Origin: Fimbriiglobus ruber
GTDB taxonomy: Bacteria; Planctomycetota; Planctomycetia; Gemmatales; Gemmataceae
Direction of reading: 5' to 3'
DNA length: 64,000 nucleotides
Assembly (NCBI RefSeq): GCF_002197845.1
Contig: NZ_NIDE01000009.1
Location: 340,566-404,565 of the forward strand
Position numbers and translations under genes: made by a program. Under the pieces are notes generated by a model. The model was not told where the DNA came from. It searched no databases and saw only the letters and a program-made list of their open reading frames with translations. How positions within the stretch are numbered: position 1 is the first letter of the stretch; each line of letters begins with the position of its first letter. Positions 1 to 9,004 of the stretch are shown piece by piece.

Positions 1-223
1 TTCCGCCGGCCGGGAACGTCCCCATGGCGGAGTGGTAGTTGTGGAGCGCGAGGCCGATCTGCTTCAGGTTGTTTTGACAGGTAGAGCGGGCGGCGGCCTC
101 CCGGACCTTTTGCACGGCGGGCAGGAGCAACCCGATCAGGATCGCAATGATGGCGATCACCACCAATAACTCGATCAGCGTGAAGCCGACCCGGGCGGGG
201 GCTTGCCGAGATAACAATCGCAT
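1..223 (-). CDS. DUF1559 (prepilin-like) protein, partial, N-terminus only
   Basis: The reverse strand encodes an N-terminus with a short basic leader, then the type IV prepilin cleavage/methylation motif [20 protein letters not shown] and the DUF1559 signature continuing [19 protein letters not shown]. The gene runs off the left edge, so only about 74 residues are visible. An AGGAGG ribosome binding site sits at 234-239, ten bases before the ATG at 223. DUF1559 proteins are a hugely expanded planctomycete family with a pseudopilin-like membrane helix and an exported C-terminal domain; their individual functions are unknown. It lies directly downstream of a second DUF1559 gene and a hairpin separates the two, so it may have its own promoter. 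Confidence 0.9.
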   Translation of the reverse strand, partial: MRLLSRQAPARVGFTLIELLVVIAIIAILIGLLLPAVQKVREAAARSTCQNNLKQIGLALHNYHSAMGTFPAGG

Positions 224-242
224 AAGAAACCAACCTCCTGAC

Positions 243-284
243 CTAAAAACAAAAATCTCATGACCCGAGGACCGCTTCCTCGGG
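243..284 (-). terminator. Rho-independent terminator after the upstream DUF1559 gene
   Basis: On the minus strand an 8-bp perfect stem (CCCGAGGA / TCCTCGGG, loop AGCGG, 264-284) is followed by a T-rich tract at 243-258. It starts 46 bases after the stop codon at 330 and would separate the two DUF1559 genes transcriptionally. The ten bases between stem and T-tract make it imperfect. Confidence 0.5.
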
Positions 285-329
285 CACGACAAAAATTCGA
301 AGGTCGGAGAGGTTTTGCGGCGTGGGCGG

Positions 330-1268
330 TTAGAAGTTACCGCTCGGGAGGTCGCCCTGGCTCGGGGTACAGAGCGGCCACCAGGTGTTGGCCGGGTCGA
401 TCGAACTGGTCAGGTTCTTGACGCTCCCGTCGCTCATGCCGACCAGAATCACGCCGGTGTGCGGGGTGGACGCCTTCCCGGGGTCGCCCGTCCCGGGCTT
501 CGGCTGGACCTGGAACAGGGACGACGCGCCGACGTAGCCCGTACTCGAAGACATCCCGGTGCTGTAGTTCGTTAACCCGTTGGCACTGCCGTAGGCGAAG
601 GTCGGGCCGTAGCTGTTGTTCCAGCCGCCGTGGGCCCAGAGGCACCAGCTCCCATTCAACTGGGTCGTCTTCTCCGCGAACATGATGGTGTTCGAGGTTC
701 CGTCCGAGAAGGTCGAGGCGATGTTCGGGCTGCCGTTCGCGTTGCCCGGGGCGGTGTCTCCGGCCGACGGGTTACCGAACACTTGAAAGTTCGACGCGTA
801 GCAACTGGACGCCCAGTCCCCCTGGCCGAGGCCGGTGCCGTAACCCGTATCCGATGGGCAGGCGAATGTTTTGAGGACGGCCCGGTGCCCGATGTTCGTC
901 CCGGCGGTCTGGAGGTTGGCCAGGGGCGTACCGAACGTGGTTGCCACGGCTTGCTGTTCGATGAACGGGAGGAGGGAGACGAAGACCTGATACGTGGCCG
1001 TCGCACCGGAACCGGGATTGGAGTAGTCCAGGAAGTACGCCGGCAGGCGGTTGTACGTGCTCTGGTAGTTGTGGGCGGCGATCGCGAGTTGCTTCAGGTT
1101 GTTCGAGCATGTCGACCGGGCGGCCGCCTCGCGGACCTTTTGCACCGCCGGTAAGAGCAGGCCGATCAAAATCGCGATAATCGCGATCACCACCAGCAAC
1201 TCGATCAGCGTGAAGCCAGTGCGGACGGGCGTTTGCGGCCTGGGAGACGTAACTTCCATAACAGACAT
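330..1268 (-). CDS. DUF1559 (prepilin-like) protein
   Basis: A complete 312-residue DUF1559 protein. The N-terminal 45 residues contain the prepilin motif [20 protein letters not shown] followed by [20 protein letters not shown]. The C-terminus ends in the family-typical [20 protein letters not shown] module. I prefer the ATG at 1268 because GAGGA lies 8 bases upstream; an in-frame ATG at 1259 is the alternative. The protein is probably processed by a prepilin peptidase and anchored by its N-terminal helix with the rest outside the cytoplasm. Its specific role is unknown. Its paralogue at the window edge lies just downstream beyond a terminator-like hairpin. Confidence 0.92.
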   Translation of the reverse strand: MSVMEVTSPRPQTPVRTGFTLIELLVVIAIIAILIGLLLPAVQKVREAAARSTCSNNLKQLAIAAHNYQSTYNRLPAYFLDYSNPGSGATATYQVFVSLLPFIEQQAVATTFGTPLANLQTAGTNIGHRAVLKTFACPSDTGYGTGLGQGDWASSCYASNFQVFGNPSAGDTAPGNANGSPNIASTFSDGTSNTIMFAEKTTQLNGSWCLWAHGGWNNSYGPTFAYGSANGLTNYSTGMSSSTGYVGASSLFQVQPKPGTGDPGKASTPHTGVILVGMSDGSVKNLTSSIDPANTWWPLCTPSQGDLPSGNF

Positions 1269-1462
1269 CACTTGTCCTCGCGGCGAAGAATGGAGCATGA
1301 TTCGGAGCGGTCTGCCGCTCACCAGTACCTATCCGGCCGCCGCCGCGAACGAACGGGGGGAGGACGAATTTTTTTTCTGTCGCGTGATGTGGTGGTGGGA
1401 TGTGGTCGGGCCCGATGCTCTACGGGCTACTGGAAACGTGATCGAAACGAGACCGCCCGCCG

Positions 1463-2613
1463 TCACCTACCGTCAGCCGGGTCTACTCGGCGGGCGTCCC
1501 AGAGGTTCATGGTGCCGTCCCAGTTGGTGGAGAGCATCCATTGGCCGTCCGGGCTAAACGCCACCCGCGCGTCTGAGGCCGGGTCTTCGCCCAAGTTCCC
1601 GACTAGGCCCGGTAGCCGCATGATCGGGCTGCCGTCGGCCGCGTCGTGCAGGCTCACCACGCAGTCGTACCCGATCAGCGCGAATCGATCACCACCCGGG
1701 GTAAAAGTGATCCGCGTCGGCGACCTGCACCCGGGCGGCGGTAAAGGACTTGCCAGGTGTCCGTGGAGATGGCGCACACGTGCGTTTCCGACCAGCCAGC
1801 CGCTACGATCTGTCGTCCGTCCGGGCTGAAGGCGAGAGCCGTCACGGCGTGGGAGTATTCCGGCAGTTCGGCCACCCGCCGGCCACTGTCCATATCCCAG
1901 ACCCGGAGCGCCGGGGTACCGTGCCGGATCGGTTGCCCGTCGGCGGCGAGGTAACGACCGTCCGGGCTGATCGCGACACAAGACGGCGACGTGCCGGTGA
2001 CGGTCAGCGAGGTCCGCTCGCGGCCGGTGGAAGCGTCCCAGACTTTAAGTTCGCTTTCCGTTGCGTCGGCGGCCGCGTCCCAGCCGGCGGACGCGATCCA
2101 CCGGCCGTCCGCACTGACGCCGATGGCCCGCACCGGTTGCGTGTGCCCGGTCAGCGACAACAACCCGCGGCCGGTGTCGGTATCCGCCACGTGGAGTACG
2201 TGCCGGTCGTCCCCGCCGATGTAAACCAGCCGCGTGCCGTCGCCGAGGAATTCCGTGAAGTTGAGCGGCCAGTACGTCGCGGTCACTCCGGCAACCGGTG
2301 GGACGGCGCGGGTCGGCGGCGCGGTCGGGGCGGTCCACGTGCGGACCTCCCCGCCGAGGCGGGCGGCCCGCGCCCGGCCGTCGGCCGTTAGGCAGACGGC
2401 GTTCACACGCGGGAGGTAACCGGGCGGGTCTCCCGGGGACGTGCCGAACGCCCACGTCTGCCCCCGCGGGTCGCGGGACACGTCCCACCGCAAGACCGTC
2501 CCGTCCTGTCCACCGGAATAGAGCCACCGGCCGTTCGGGCCGAACGCCAGGGCCCGCACCTTCCACTTGTGCCTCTTAAAACTTGTCGCTCGCGTCCGTT
2601 TTCGACGTTCCAC
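1463..2613 (-). pseudogene. C-terminal WD40 propeller of the kinase gene, out of frame
   Basis: This stretch continues the WD40 repeats of the upstream kinase in two other frames. One frame carries repeats such as ALAFGPNGRWLYSGGQDG and VLRWDV, the other VAFSPDGQWMLSTNWDG and MNLWDARRVDPADGR before the stop at 1463. Frame changes fall near 2572, where one base is missing in a GG run before the codons for HKWKV, and near 1730, where one base is missing in a C/G run before CRSPTRITF. Adding one base at each gives 1153 codons for the whole gene (1463-4919). So this is one protein with two single-base lesions, either sequencing errors or real decay. It is not a separate gene. Confidence 0.8.
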
Positions 2614-4919
2614 AGCCGGATCGCCTGGTCCGCCCCGCCACTGGCGACCAGTTCTCGACCCGGGCTGAACGCCAGGGCGCTAACCAGTCCGGAGTGTCCC
2701 GCGAAGGAAAAGATCTCGCGGTCGGCGGGCTCGTCCGCACTCGGCGTAGACCGAGGGGCTCGCCGGGGTACCAGTCGGACGTCCCACGCGGCCCCGCCCC
2801 CGACGCAGGAACAGACCACCCGGTCGTCGTCAAGCGCGACCAGATCGGCGGTGAGTTCGGTGCCGGTCGGGACGACGACTTCGGCCCCCGTCCGCGGCTC
2901 CCAGGAGAGAATCGCGTTATCGGTCCGCAGTGCGTACAACCGCGCGCCGTCCGGCGAGTACGCCAAGGCCGCCCGCAGCGGTCGTCGAAGTTCGGCCACG
3001 ACTCGACCGGTTTGCGCGTCCCGCACGATGACGCACCCCACGGACTCCGTACGCGCCTTCCAGACGTAGGCGACCTGCGCTCCGTCGGGGCGAAAATGGA
3101 CGGCGTGAGCCGGTCCCGGTTCCTTCGCGGACCACCGCTCGCGGCGGGTCGCGCGGTCGAACACGGTCACCTCGCCCGCCTCGGTCGTGGCGGCCAGGAG
3201 TTTGCCGGCCGGGTCGTAGGCCACGGACAGGGTTTCGGCGTCCCCGTGCCGCCAGTTCACCTTCCGACTTTGGGCGTCCCACACCACCAGCGAGCCGACC
3301 GGACCGTGCCGGCCGTCTCCACGCGTTAGGCCGGCCGGCGTGCCCGTGGCAGCCGCGACCTCGGTCCCGTCCGGGCTGACGGCGAGCCCGAGTACCCAGC
3401 CGTCTGCGCCAGTGAATTCGGATGCGCTGCCGTCGCACAGGCGGTTCAGGTAATACCACTCCCACCCCCGCGGGTCCGGCTGACCGACCCCCGGAACGCA
3501 GGCTTCCAGTTGTTCCCGCGCTGCCGCGATGTCGTTCGACTGCCACAACAGCGCCGCCTGGGAGACCCGGGTTCGGTAGAGGTTCGCCTCGGCGCGCTTC
3601 CGCTGTTGGGTCTCCGCCCCGGCCAACCGGACCGCCTCCTGCCAGTTCCAGACGACGCCCGCCAGCCCGGTCACCACCGAGAAAACGAGGACCGCCAGCA
3701 ACCCCGTGACCAGCGGGTGCCGCCGGGCCCGCTTGACCACGCGATCGACCGGGCCGAGCGGGCGAGCCAGGATCGGTCGGCCCGTGAGGTAGCGGTCGAG
3801 GTCGTCGGCCAATGCCGCGGCCGATGGGTACCGCCGGGCCGGGGATTTCTCCAGACATTTGAGGCAGATCGTCTGGAGGTCGCGGGGGACGCCCGGGCGC
3901 AACCGGGACGGCGGCAGCGGGTCGACGTGGCCGACCTGCCAGAGTGTCTCGGCGGCGCTCGACCCGCGGAACGGCGGTTGCCCGGTCAGTGCCTCGTAGA
4001 GGATCGTCCCGAGGCCGTAAGTGTCGGTTGCGGGGCCGACCGCCCGACCGCCGACGACTTGCTCCGGGGCCATGTACCCCGGCGTGCCGAGGGCGTCTCC
4101 GGTCCGCGTCAGCCCGACCCTGTCGTCGACCAGCCTGGCCAGACCGAAGTCACTCAGTTTCGGCTCGTCGGACCGGCCACCGTCATCCACCCCGGTGAAC
4201 AGGACGTTTGCCGGCTTCAGGTCGCGGTGAATCAAGCCGGAGTGGTGAACCACCTCGACCGCCTGGGCCAGCGTGCGGACCAGGGCGGCCGCAGCCGCGT
4301 GCGGCAGGGGACCGGCCCGCAGGCGGTCAGCGAGGGTGCCGCCAGCCATGAGTTCGAACGCGATGAACGGCCGGCCCTCGTGCAGACCGACTTCGTAAAT
4401 CTGGAGGACGTTCGGGTGCCGGAGCCGCGCGAGGGCATCCGCTTCGTTCGCGAACCGTCGGGCCTCATGCGGGCCGACCGGGTATTCGCGGGGAAGCGTC
4501 TTCAGCGCGACCCTGCGGTCGAGCCCCAGCTGAATCGCCTCGTAGACGATCCCCATGCCGCCGCGGCCCAGTTCCTTGACGACTCGATACCCGGCGACCA
4601 CCCCGCTGTTCGCGACCACGCCGGGCTCGGTCGGTGTCGGGTCGACGTGCCGTAAGTGGTCGTGGAACGCGAGCTGGGAGCGGAGCGGTTCGCCTAGCGT
4701 CGGGAACCGGCCGACGAGTTCGGCGACCGTCGGGGCGTCGCCCTTTTCTTCGCGGAGAACGACCTCGAGCAGGATCAGGTCGAGAACAGCATCCGGGTCG
4801 TCATGCAAGAAAGGGAAGCGGATCAGGAAGTGTTCGACGGGCACGCGCTCGCCCTGGGCCCAGCGCGCGTTCATCTCCTGGCAGGCGGTTTCGAGCGGGC
4901 CGGTGGGGGGCGGGGTCAT
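2403..4919 (-). CDS. Serine/threonine protein kinase with WD40 repeats (frameshifted)
   Basis: Planctomycete kinase-WD40 protein. An acidic N-terminal region (1-105) precedes a Hanks-type kinase domain (about 112-375) with glycine loop GRGGMG (118-123), catalytic lysine K140, HRDLKPAN (231-238), then SDFGLA and GTPGYMAPEQ. A single transmembrane helix (about 400-422) is followed by WD40 repeats expected to lie on the far side of the membrane. The ATG overlaps the sigma factor stop as ATGA, so the two are translationally coupled. This fits the known planctomycete arrangement in which an ECF sigma factor is paired with a kinase. The frame leaves the WD40 track near 2572 and ends in nonsense; the true propeller continues to 1463 in other frames. 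Confidence 0.85.
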   Translation of the reverse strand: MTPPPTGPLETACQEMNARWAQGERVPVEHFLIRFPFLHDDPDAVLDLILLEVVLREEKGDAPTVAELVGRFPTLGEPLRSQLAFHDHLRHVDPTPTEPGVVANSGVVAGYRVVKELGRGGMGIVYEAIQLGLDRRVALKTLPREYPVGPHEARRFANEADALARLRHPNVLQIYEVGLHEGRPFIAFELMAGGTLADRLRAGPLPHAAAAALVRTLAQAVEVVHHSGLIHRDLKPANVLFTGVDDGGRSDEPKLSDFGLARLVDDRVGLTRTGDALGTPGYMAPEQVVGGRAVGPATDTYGLGTILYEALTGQPPFRGSSAAETLWQVGHVDPLPPSRLRPGVPRDLQTICLKCLEKSPARRYPSAAALADDLDRYLTGRPILARPLGPVDRVVKRARRHPLVTGLLAVLVFSVVTGLAGVVWNWQEAVRLAGAETQQRKRAEANLYRTRVSQAALLWQSNDIAAAREQLEACVPGVGQPDPRGWEWYYLNRLCDGSASEFTGADGWVLGLAVSPDGTEVAAATGTPAGLTRGDGRHGPVGSLVVWDAQSRKVNWRHGDAETLSVAYDPAGKLLAATTEAGEVTVFDRATRRERWSAKEPGPAHAVHFRPDGAQVAYVWKARTESVGCVIVRDAQTGRVVAELRRPLRAALAYSPDGARLYALRTDNAILSWEPRTGAEVVVPTGTELTADLVALDDDRVVCSCVGGGAAWDVRLVPRRAPRSTPSADEPADREIFSFAGHSGLVSALAFSPGRELVASGGADQAIRLWNVENGRERQVLRGTSGRCGPWRSARTAGGSIPVDRTGRSCGGTCPATRGGRRGRSARPRETRPVTSRV

Positions 4920-5521
4920 TGGCCGGCTTCGACGCCGGCGGCCATGCCGAACTCGTCGGCAATGCGGGCCTCGGCCCGACCGAGCTGCATTCGCCGGCCG
5001 TCCGGGCTACCGCCCATCGTTCCGGCGATTTCGTTCCAGCTCAGGCCGTCCGCCCGGCGGTCCGCGAGCGACCACTCTTCCGGGGTGAGCCGGGCCTTGG
5101 CGATTTCGAGCAGTTCGTGTTCGACGGCCTCTTCAATCGGCGTCCCGCGGGACGCCGGTTCAGGGAAGTCGACCCCGCCCAGGACGTGCGTTTTGCGGAT
5201 GTCCCGGCACCGGGCCTGGTTGTTCCGGGAGTGTTGGAGGAAGCGGTTCCGGGTCATGACGAGGAGCAGGTTGGTGAGGTGCGCGGGCCCGTCGAGTTCG
5301 ACCCCCGGCAGCGCCCGGTCGAACAGCCGGGCCATGACCGACTGGCAGATGTCCGCCGAATCGAAAATACGGTCCAGAGGCAAGCACCGGTGGCGGCGCA
5401 GTAGCGTGCGAACCTCCCGGCGAACGAGCGGCTCGAAGCGCCGAACGAGTTCGGTGGCCGCGTCGTTGTCCCCGCGGCGGGCCCGGTCGATCAGTTGCTG
5501 AAACGCGTCACTTTCGCTCAT
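4916..5521 (-). CDS. ECF-type RNA polymerase sigma factor
   Basis: A 201-residue sigma-70 family protein. The region 2 motif is FDSADICQSVMARLFDRA and the C-terminal region 4 helix-turn-helix is LADRRADGLSWNEIAGTMGG. It belongs to the planctomycete ECF group encoded beside kinases. I chose the ATG at 5521; a TTG six codons upstream is possible. Its stop overlaps the start of the downstream kinase-WD40 gene by four bases. It probably directs transcription of its own operon or of related loci in response to the kinase; that link is inferred from gene order. Confidence 0.88.
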   Translation of the reverse strand: MSESDAFQQLIDRARRGDNDAATELVRRFEPLVRREVRTLLRRHRCLPLDRIFDSADICQSVMARLFDRALPGVELDGPAHLTNLLLVMTRNRFLQHSRNNQARCRDIRKTHVLGGVDFPEPASRGTPIEEAVEHELLEIAKARLTPEEWSLADRRADGLSWNEIAGTMGGSPDGRRMQLGRAEARIADEFGMAAGVEAGQ

Positions 5522-5616
5522 GAGATGCCCGCCCGTCAAAGTGGGTGGGAAATTCCGTAAACGACAAGCCGTGTCGTGGAGGCGGCGGAGAGGAGTCCGG
5601 CCGGTAGGTGAATAAA

Positions 5617-5645
5617 AGCATACGCTCGGATACTGTACTTTACAA
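5617..5645 (-). promoter_or_regulatory. Candidate sigma-70 type promoter for the ECF-kinase operon
   Basis: On the minus strand TTGTAA (-35) and TATGCT (-10) are separated by 17 bases, about 100 bases upstream of the sigma factor start, in a locally AT-rich patch. Each hexamer matches the housekeeping consensus at four of six positions. This is sequence inspection only. Confidence 0.35.
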
Positions 5646-5920
5646 CAGATCTCGTTGAAACGTCCGGCGCTCCAACCGCGACGGCTTCAACAAGTGGCCG
5701 TGATCACGAATCGTCACCTTGGTCGAACCGATCCCGGACACGGACCAACTTGCGAATCCGCCACTTCAGCAACTTCAGACTGAACGCCATTGCCGAGTAC
5801 GAACTTGAGGGCTTGCGGCGGGAACTCAAGCGGGTCATGACGAGCTAAGTGTTCTACGGAATTGATCGATGTAAATCGCTGAGACAATAGTCTTTCTTTT
5901 AAATCGCTACCCCAGAAGGA
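5646..5920. other. Intergenic region with vestige of the multicopy family
   Basis: No intact gene is visible. A plus-strand stretch near 5790-5850 reads AEYELEGLRRELKRVM before a stop. This resembles the segment YATPHELEALQRALKRVM of the family copy at 6084-7027, so it is probably a strongly decayed relative. Confidence 0.4.
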
Positions 5921-5998
5921 ATGTTACGGATTCAGTTGGCGTTCAAGCGGTACATGCCGGCGTACGTGTATTTCGACAAGGGGAAGTGGCGGCGGTAA
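5921..5998 (+). pseudogene. C-terminal remnant of multicopy hypothetical family
   Basis: Twenty-five codons ending FKRYMPAYVYFDKGKWRR and TAA. The same ending is rebuilt when the IS701 insertion at 15090-18974 is removed from another copy (RYMPAYVYFEGGKWRR). About 80 bases after the stop, the next family member starts with MKITSRLVRLED. A similar spacing follows the copy ending at 19030, so the family appears to occur in head-to-tail arrays here. Function unknown. Confidence 0.6.
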
Positions 5999-6083
5999 AT
6001 CGCTGCCGCGGTGCCCACCGACTCACCACATTCCATTCGACGTCACACGGCTTACGTTCCCCCACCCGAATTCGGTCCCTGCT

Positions 6084-7027
6084 TTGAAGATTACTTCCCG
6101 CCTCGTCCGGTTAGAGGACAGCGCCCGCCATCTCCCACTACCAGCGCCCCCGCGTGGCCCGAGCGGCGACGAGGAGTGGCTGGCCGCGTTCGAGCAGTGG
6201 GGAGCCGCCGGGCATTTCGCCCACGAGCCTGATTTTCCGGTGGCCCTTTCCTTGTTCCGCAATGCGATTGCTTCCGCCAAGTCCCAGTTTGACCCGCCGT
6301 GGGAGCCACCTGCGGACTTCATGTCCGACCACCGCCACCCGCACATCCGACTTGAGTGCTGGCGGGCCAATTTCCCCGAGGTACGGGCCGCTTATACTTG
6401 GCTGGATGAAATGTACTGGCGGCTCCAGCGCGGCATCCCGCCGGTGTCGGAGGCCGAGTTTGCCGAACTGACCGCGTGGTTCGATGCGAACGAGACGCGG
6501 TTGAGTCAACTCGGGGAGACGCTCGCAATGGAGAACGGGCGACGGACGTGTTGCTGGTATGTGCGGAACAGACTCCGCGACGGCCCCCGCGCCGAGGAGA
6601 GCGGGCAGACGGCCGAAAACGTCCGGCAATTGCGGGGGTTATATCCGGCCGGTGAGCAAGCGGTATGCCATAGATCGTATATTGGATCAGGGAAGTTGCC
6701 GATCGGGCTCAGCGAGTTGCCGCCGGTCAGAACTTCTGCGCTACTGATTACGGACCATCGTACCGCGAGAATGACGCCCCGACCCCCGAGTGGGACCCGC
6801 CGGCCGAGTACCATCGAGTGATCTGCGACACCCTCGGCCCGGCTTTCAAACGGTCCCCGAAGCCGCCCGAACCGTGCCCGAAGTGCCTTCGCACGGCCGA
6901 CCCCGACGGGTGGGTGTTCGTGATCAAGTACGCCACCCCGCACGAACTCGAGGCGCTCCAGCGGGCACTCAAAAGGGTCATGCCGGCGTTCGTGTATTAC
7001 GCCATCGAACGCCGGCGAGGACGGTGA
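6084..7027 (+). pseudogene. Multicopy hypothetical family protein, two frameshifts
   Basis: The gene opens MKITSRLVRLEDSARH and reads well for about 190 codons in the first frame, with a tryptophan/proline-rich body. It then moves frame near 6650 (VSKRYAIDRILDQG) and again near 6690 (REVADRAQRVAAGQNF). The last frame runs to the stop at 7027 through EWDPPAEYHR, a C-P-x-C motif in PEPCPKCLRTADPDGW, and YATPHELEALQRALKRVMP. The last part is matched by the copy at 14845-15089 (PNPCPGCQRPAEPDGW), which shows which frames are the real ones. The two cysteines might bind metal. I do not recognise a function. The GTGA overlap at 6818 looks like coupling but is an accident of the frameshift. Confidence 0.65.
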
Positions 7028-7627
7028 ATCAGGATCACACTCTTAATCCGTTTCTGCTGGCTGGCCTGGGTAACCCACTCCTTTTACACCTGGGATATTT
7101 TTACCTGCCAGACGATTACGTGATGAAAATTATCCGACGTAGACTCCGCTGGCAAAGTTGGAGAACGCGTCCATAATAAAGTCGACCGCTGGGCTTTCGG
7201 AGTTCGCTAAAATTGCTTTGCCGATATCCGTGGCCCCAGCTCCTACCATTTACCTGGCCCGCTCCCTCGATCTAACTCGCTTGGCATTTCGGTTACAACT
7301 CGCCAATCGATACCCGAGGCAAGCTCAAGTTATTTGGATCGCGGGAAAATTTATGCTCACCCGGTCCACGACACCTATTCGTCGTCCAGCGACAGAAAGC
7401 CCCAGCGGTCGTTATTATGAAAGCCATGTGAACCGCCCGGATTAGTGGCCACCCACACAGCCGGCATCGATGATGAAGTCGGGGTACCCTTCTTGGTCAT
7501 CTCGCTCGAACCAAACTCGTACAGTCAGCCGATCGCTGCTGCATAGCTGTTGCCAATCGCCAATTCGTTCATATCGCTGCTAAGTACTTCACTGATGTCG
7601 ACTTTATCTTAATGAAAGGGGTGACGC
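7028..7627. other. Intergenic, nothing recognised
   Basis: About 600 bases with lower GC than the surroundings and no convincing gene. It presumably holds the promoter of the downstream winged-helix / AAA-FtsK pair. A GGGG motif six bases before the GTG at 7628 could serve as ribosome binding site. Confidence 0.5.
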
Positions 7628-9004
7628 GTGCCGGAAGTCTTGCCACCTCCGAGTGATTCCCTGCTCCAACAGCGACAGGCTTATTTGCTGCACCAGCTAG
7701 CAAACGACTCGGACGGAAAACGGTCGGCATCTGACGCGAACAAAGCGATCCCGAAACAAATCAAGGATGAGCTCCAATTCGGCAAGACAGTCCCAGGGGT
7801 TTTGAAGCAAATGGCAGGAGCCGGTTGGTTAAACGAGGAAAAGGGAAAAACTAAGACCAACCCGGTGTTTAGTATCACGGAAGCTGGGCGAGCTCTTCTC
7901 CCCAACCTCGAACACTTCCTGCCCCTGCTTCCCGCGGGCGGTGCGCTGAACACCACGACAGACAGCCGAATCGGGGCTACCCGCGAGGCATACGTCCTCA
8001 CCGCCCTATCTCTCGCGCCAAACCAGACGATTTCGAAGGCGGATCTAGAGGTCGGGTTCGGAGGCAAGCCGAAACTCAAGGCCTCAGATCTGGCAGCGAA
8101 GTACCCACACCTCGCGCCTTTCCGCGATCAGCTCTGCATCGGCCTGAATCCCGCGACAACGCGAGCCGTTCTGACCGAACTCTTCCACGGCGGTCGGATT
8201 CGGGTCCACCGGGAAAATAGGACCGAGTCCTATGCGCTCACGCCCGCTGGGAGCGAATCACTCGCCCATCTCCGAAATGAGGTGCCGATCCTTCCGCCGA
8301 CCGGAAAGCCAAGCCTGGCTCGGGATGAATCCGTTCACCGGGCCCGGGAGATGGTGATTTTACTTAAGCTGTTGCAATGCGCGGATCAAACCCTCTGGGA
8401 GTCCGATGCCCACATCGGCAACAAAAAGGAGCCGTACAACCTCAACCACCCAACGGCGTGGGAAGTGCGTGGAGCGCTGGCGCGAGCGGGGCACATCGCC
8501 CTCGACTGGGACGGCAAGGAAGGTCGCTACACAATCACTCCGTCTGGCAAGAAACATCTGACAACGCTCCCCTTCGGCGAACTGGGTGAGGTCACTATTA
8601 AGGGGATCGCGCTAGCGGAACTACTAGCCGCGGCCCGTGAGCTACCCGTACAGTCCATCAGCCACGCAGCGACAGCCCCTCCAATCACGCACACTGCGAT
8701 CACTGCTACGCAGCTTGAGCAGGCCATACTGGACATTCTCTCCGAGCTACTCGCCGGGAAGTATGCGAACCTGCGAATGGCACCGATTCACGAAATCCGA
8801 TCGATCGTCGCCGAGCGGTTCGGTCCAGATGCCGCCTCACACGCCAATTTCAATCACAGCTGTTTAGAACTCCGCCGCACGGACAAAGTGCGACTGATCT
8901 CGATCGACGATCGAAGCCGCGCCACTCCGGTGCAACTTCGGGATTCTATCTTCGCCGTTGGCGAGACCTTCTTTTACGCGGAGAAAGCCAATGCCCCTGC
9001 TTAA
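7628..9004 (+). CDS. Winged-helix-repeat protein, partner of the FtsK-like ATPase
   Basis: A 458-residue protein with no membrane segment. It is built from several winged-helix-like units, each ending in a wing-like hairpin: KTNPVFSITEAGRALLPNL (about 77-95), RTESYALTPAGSESLAHL (about 198-215) and KEGRYTITPSGKKHLTTL (about 297-314). A fourth helical region near the C-terminus (LEQAILDILSELLAGKYANL) resembles a DNA-binding or oligomerisation module. The gene starts at GTG and overlaps the next gene by 14 bases, implying coupled translation and a shared function. The FtsK-type motor next door lacks the usual C-terminal gamma winged helix, so this protein may supply DNA recognition in trans; that is inference. 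GC is lower than in neighbouring native genes, which suggests horizontal acquisition. Confidence 0.75.
   Translation: MPEVLPPPSDSLLQQRQAYLLHQLANDSDGKRSASDANKAIPKQIKDELQFGKTVPGVLKQMAGAGWLNEEKGKTKTNPVFSITEAGRALLPNLEHFLPLLPAGGALNTTTDSRIGATREAYVLTALSLAPNQTISKADLEVGFGGKPKLKASDLAAKYPHLAPFRDQLCIGLNPATTRAVLTELFHGGRIRVHRENRTESYALTPAGSESLAHLRNEVPILPPTGKPSLARDESVHRAREMVILLKLLQCADQTLWESDAHIGNKKEPYNLNHPTAWEVRGALARAGHIALDWDGKEGRYTITPSGKKHLTTLPFGELGEVTIKGIALAELLAAARELPVQSISHAATAPPITHTAITATQLEQAILDILSELLAGKYANLRMAPIHEIRSIVAERFGPDAASHANFNHSCLELRRTDKVRLISIDDRSRATPVQLRDSIFAVGETFFYAEKANAPA

Noticed and set aside
6818..7027. A separate 69-residue gene with a GTGA overlap
   Set aside because: Homology with the copy at 14845-15089 extends upstream of the GTG in the same frame, so it is the 3' part of one frameshifted gene.
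7158..7445. A 95-codon plus-strand frame before the winged-helix gene
   Set aside because: TTG start, no ribosome binding site, no motif, and composition like the surrounding intergenic DNA.
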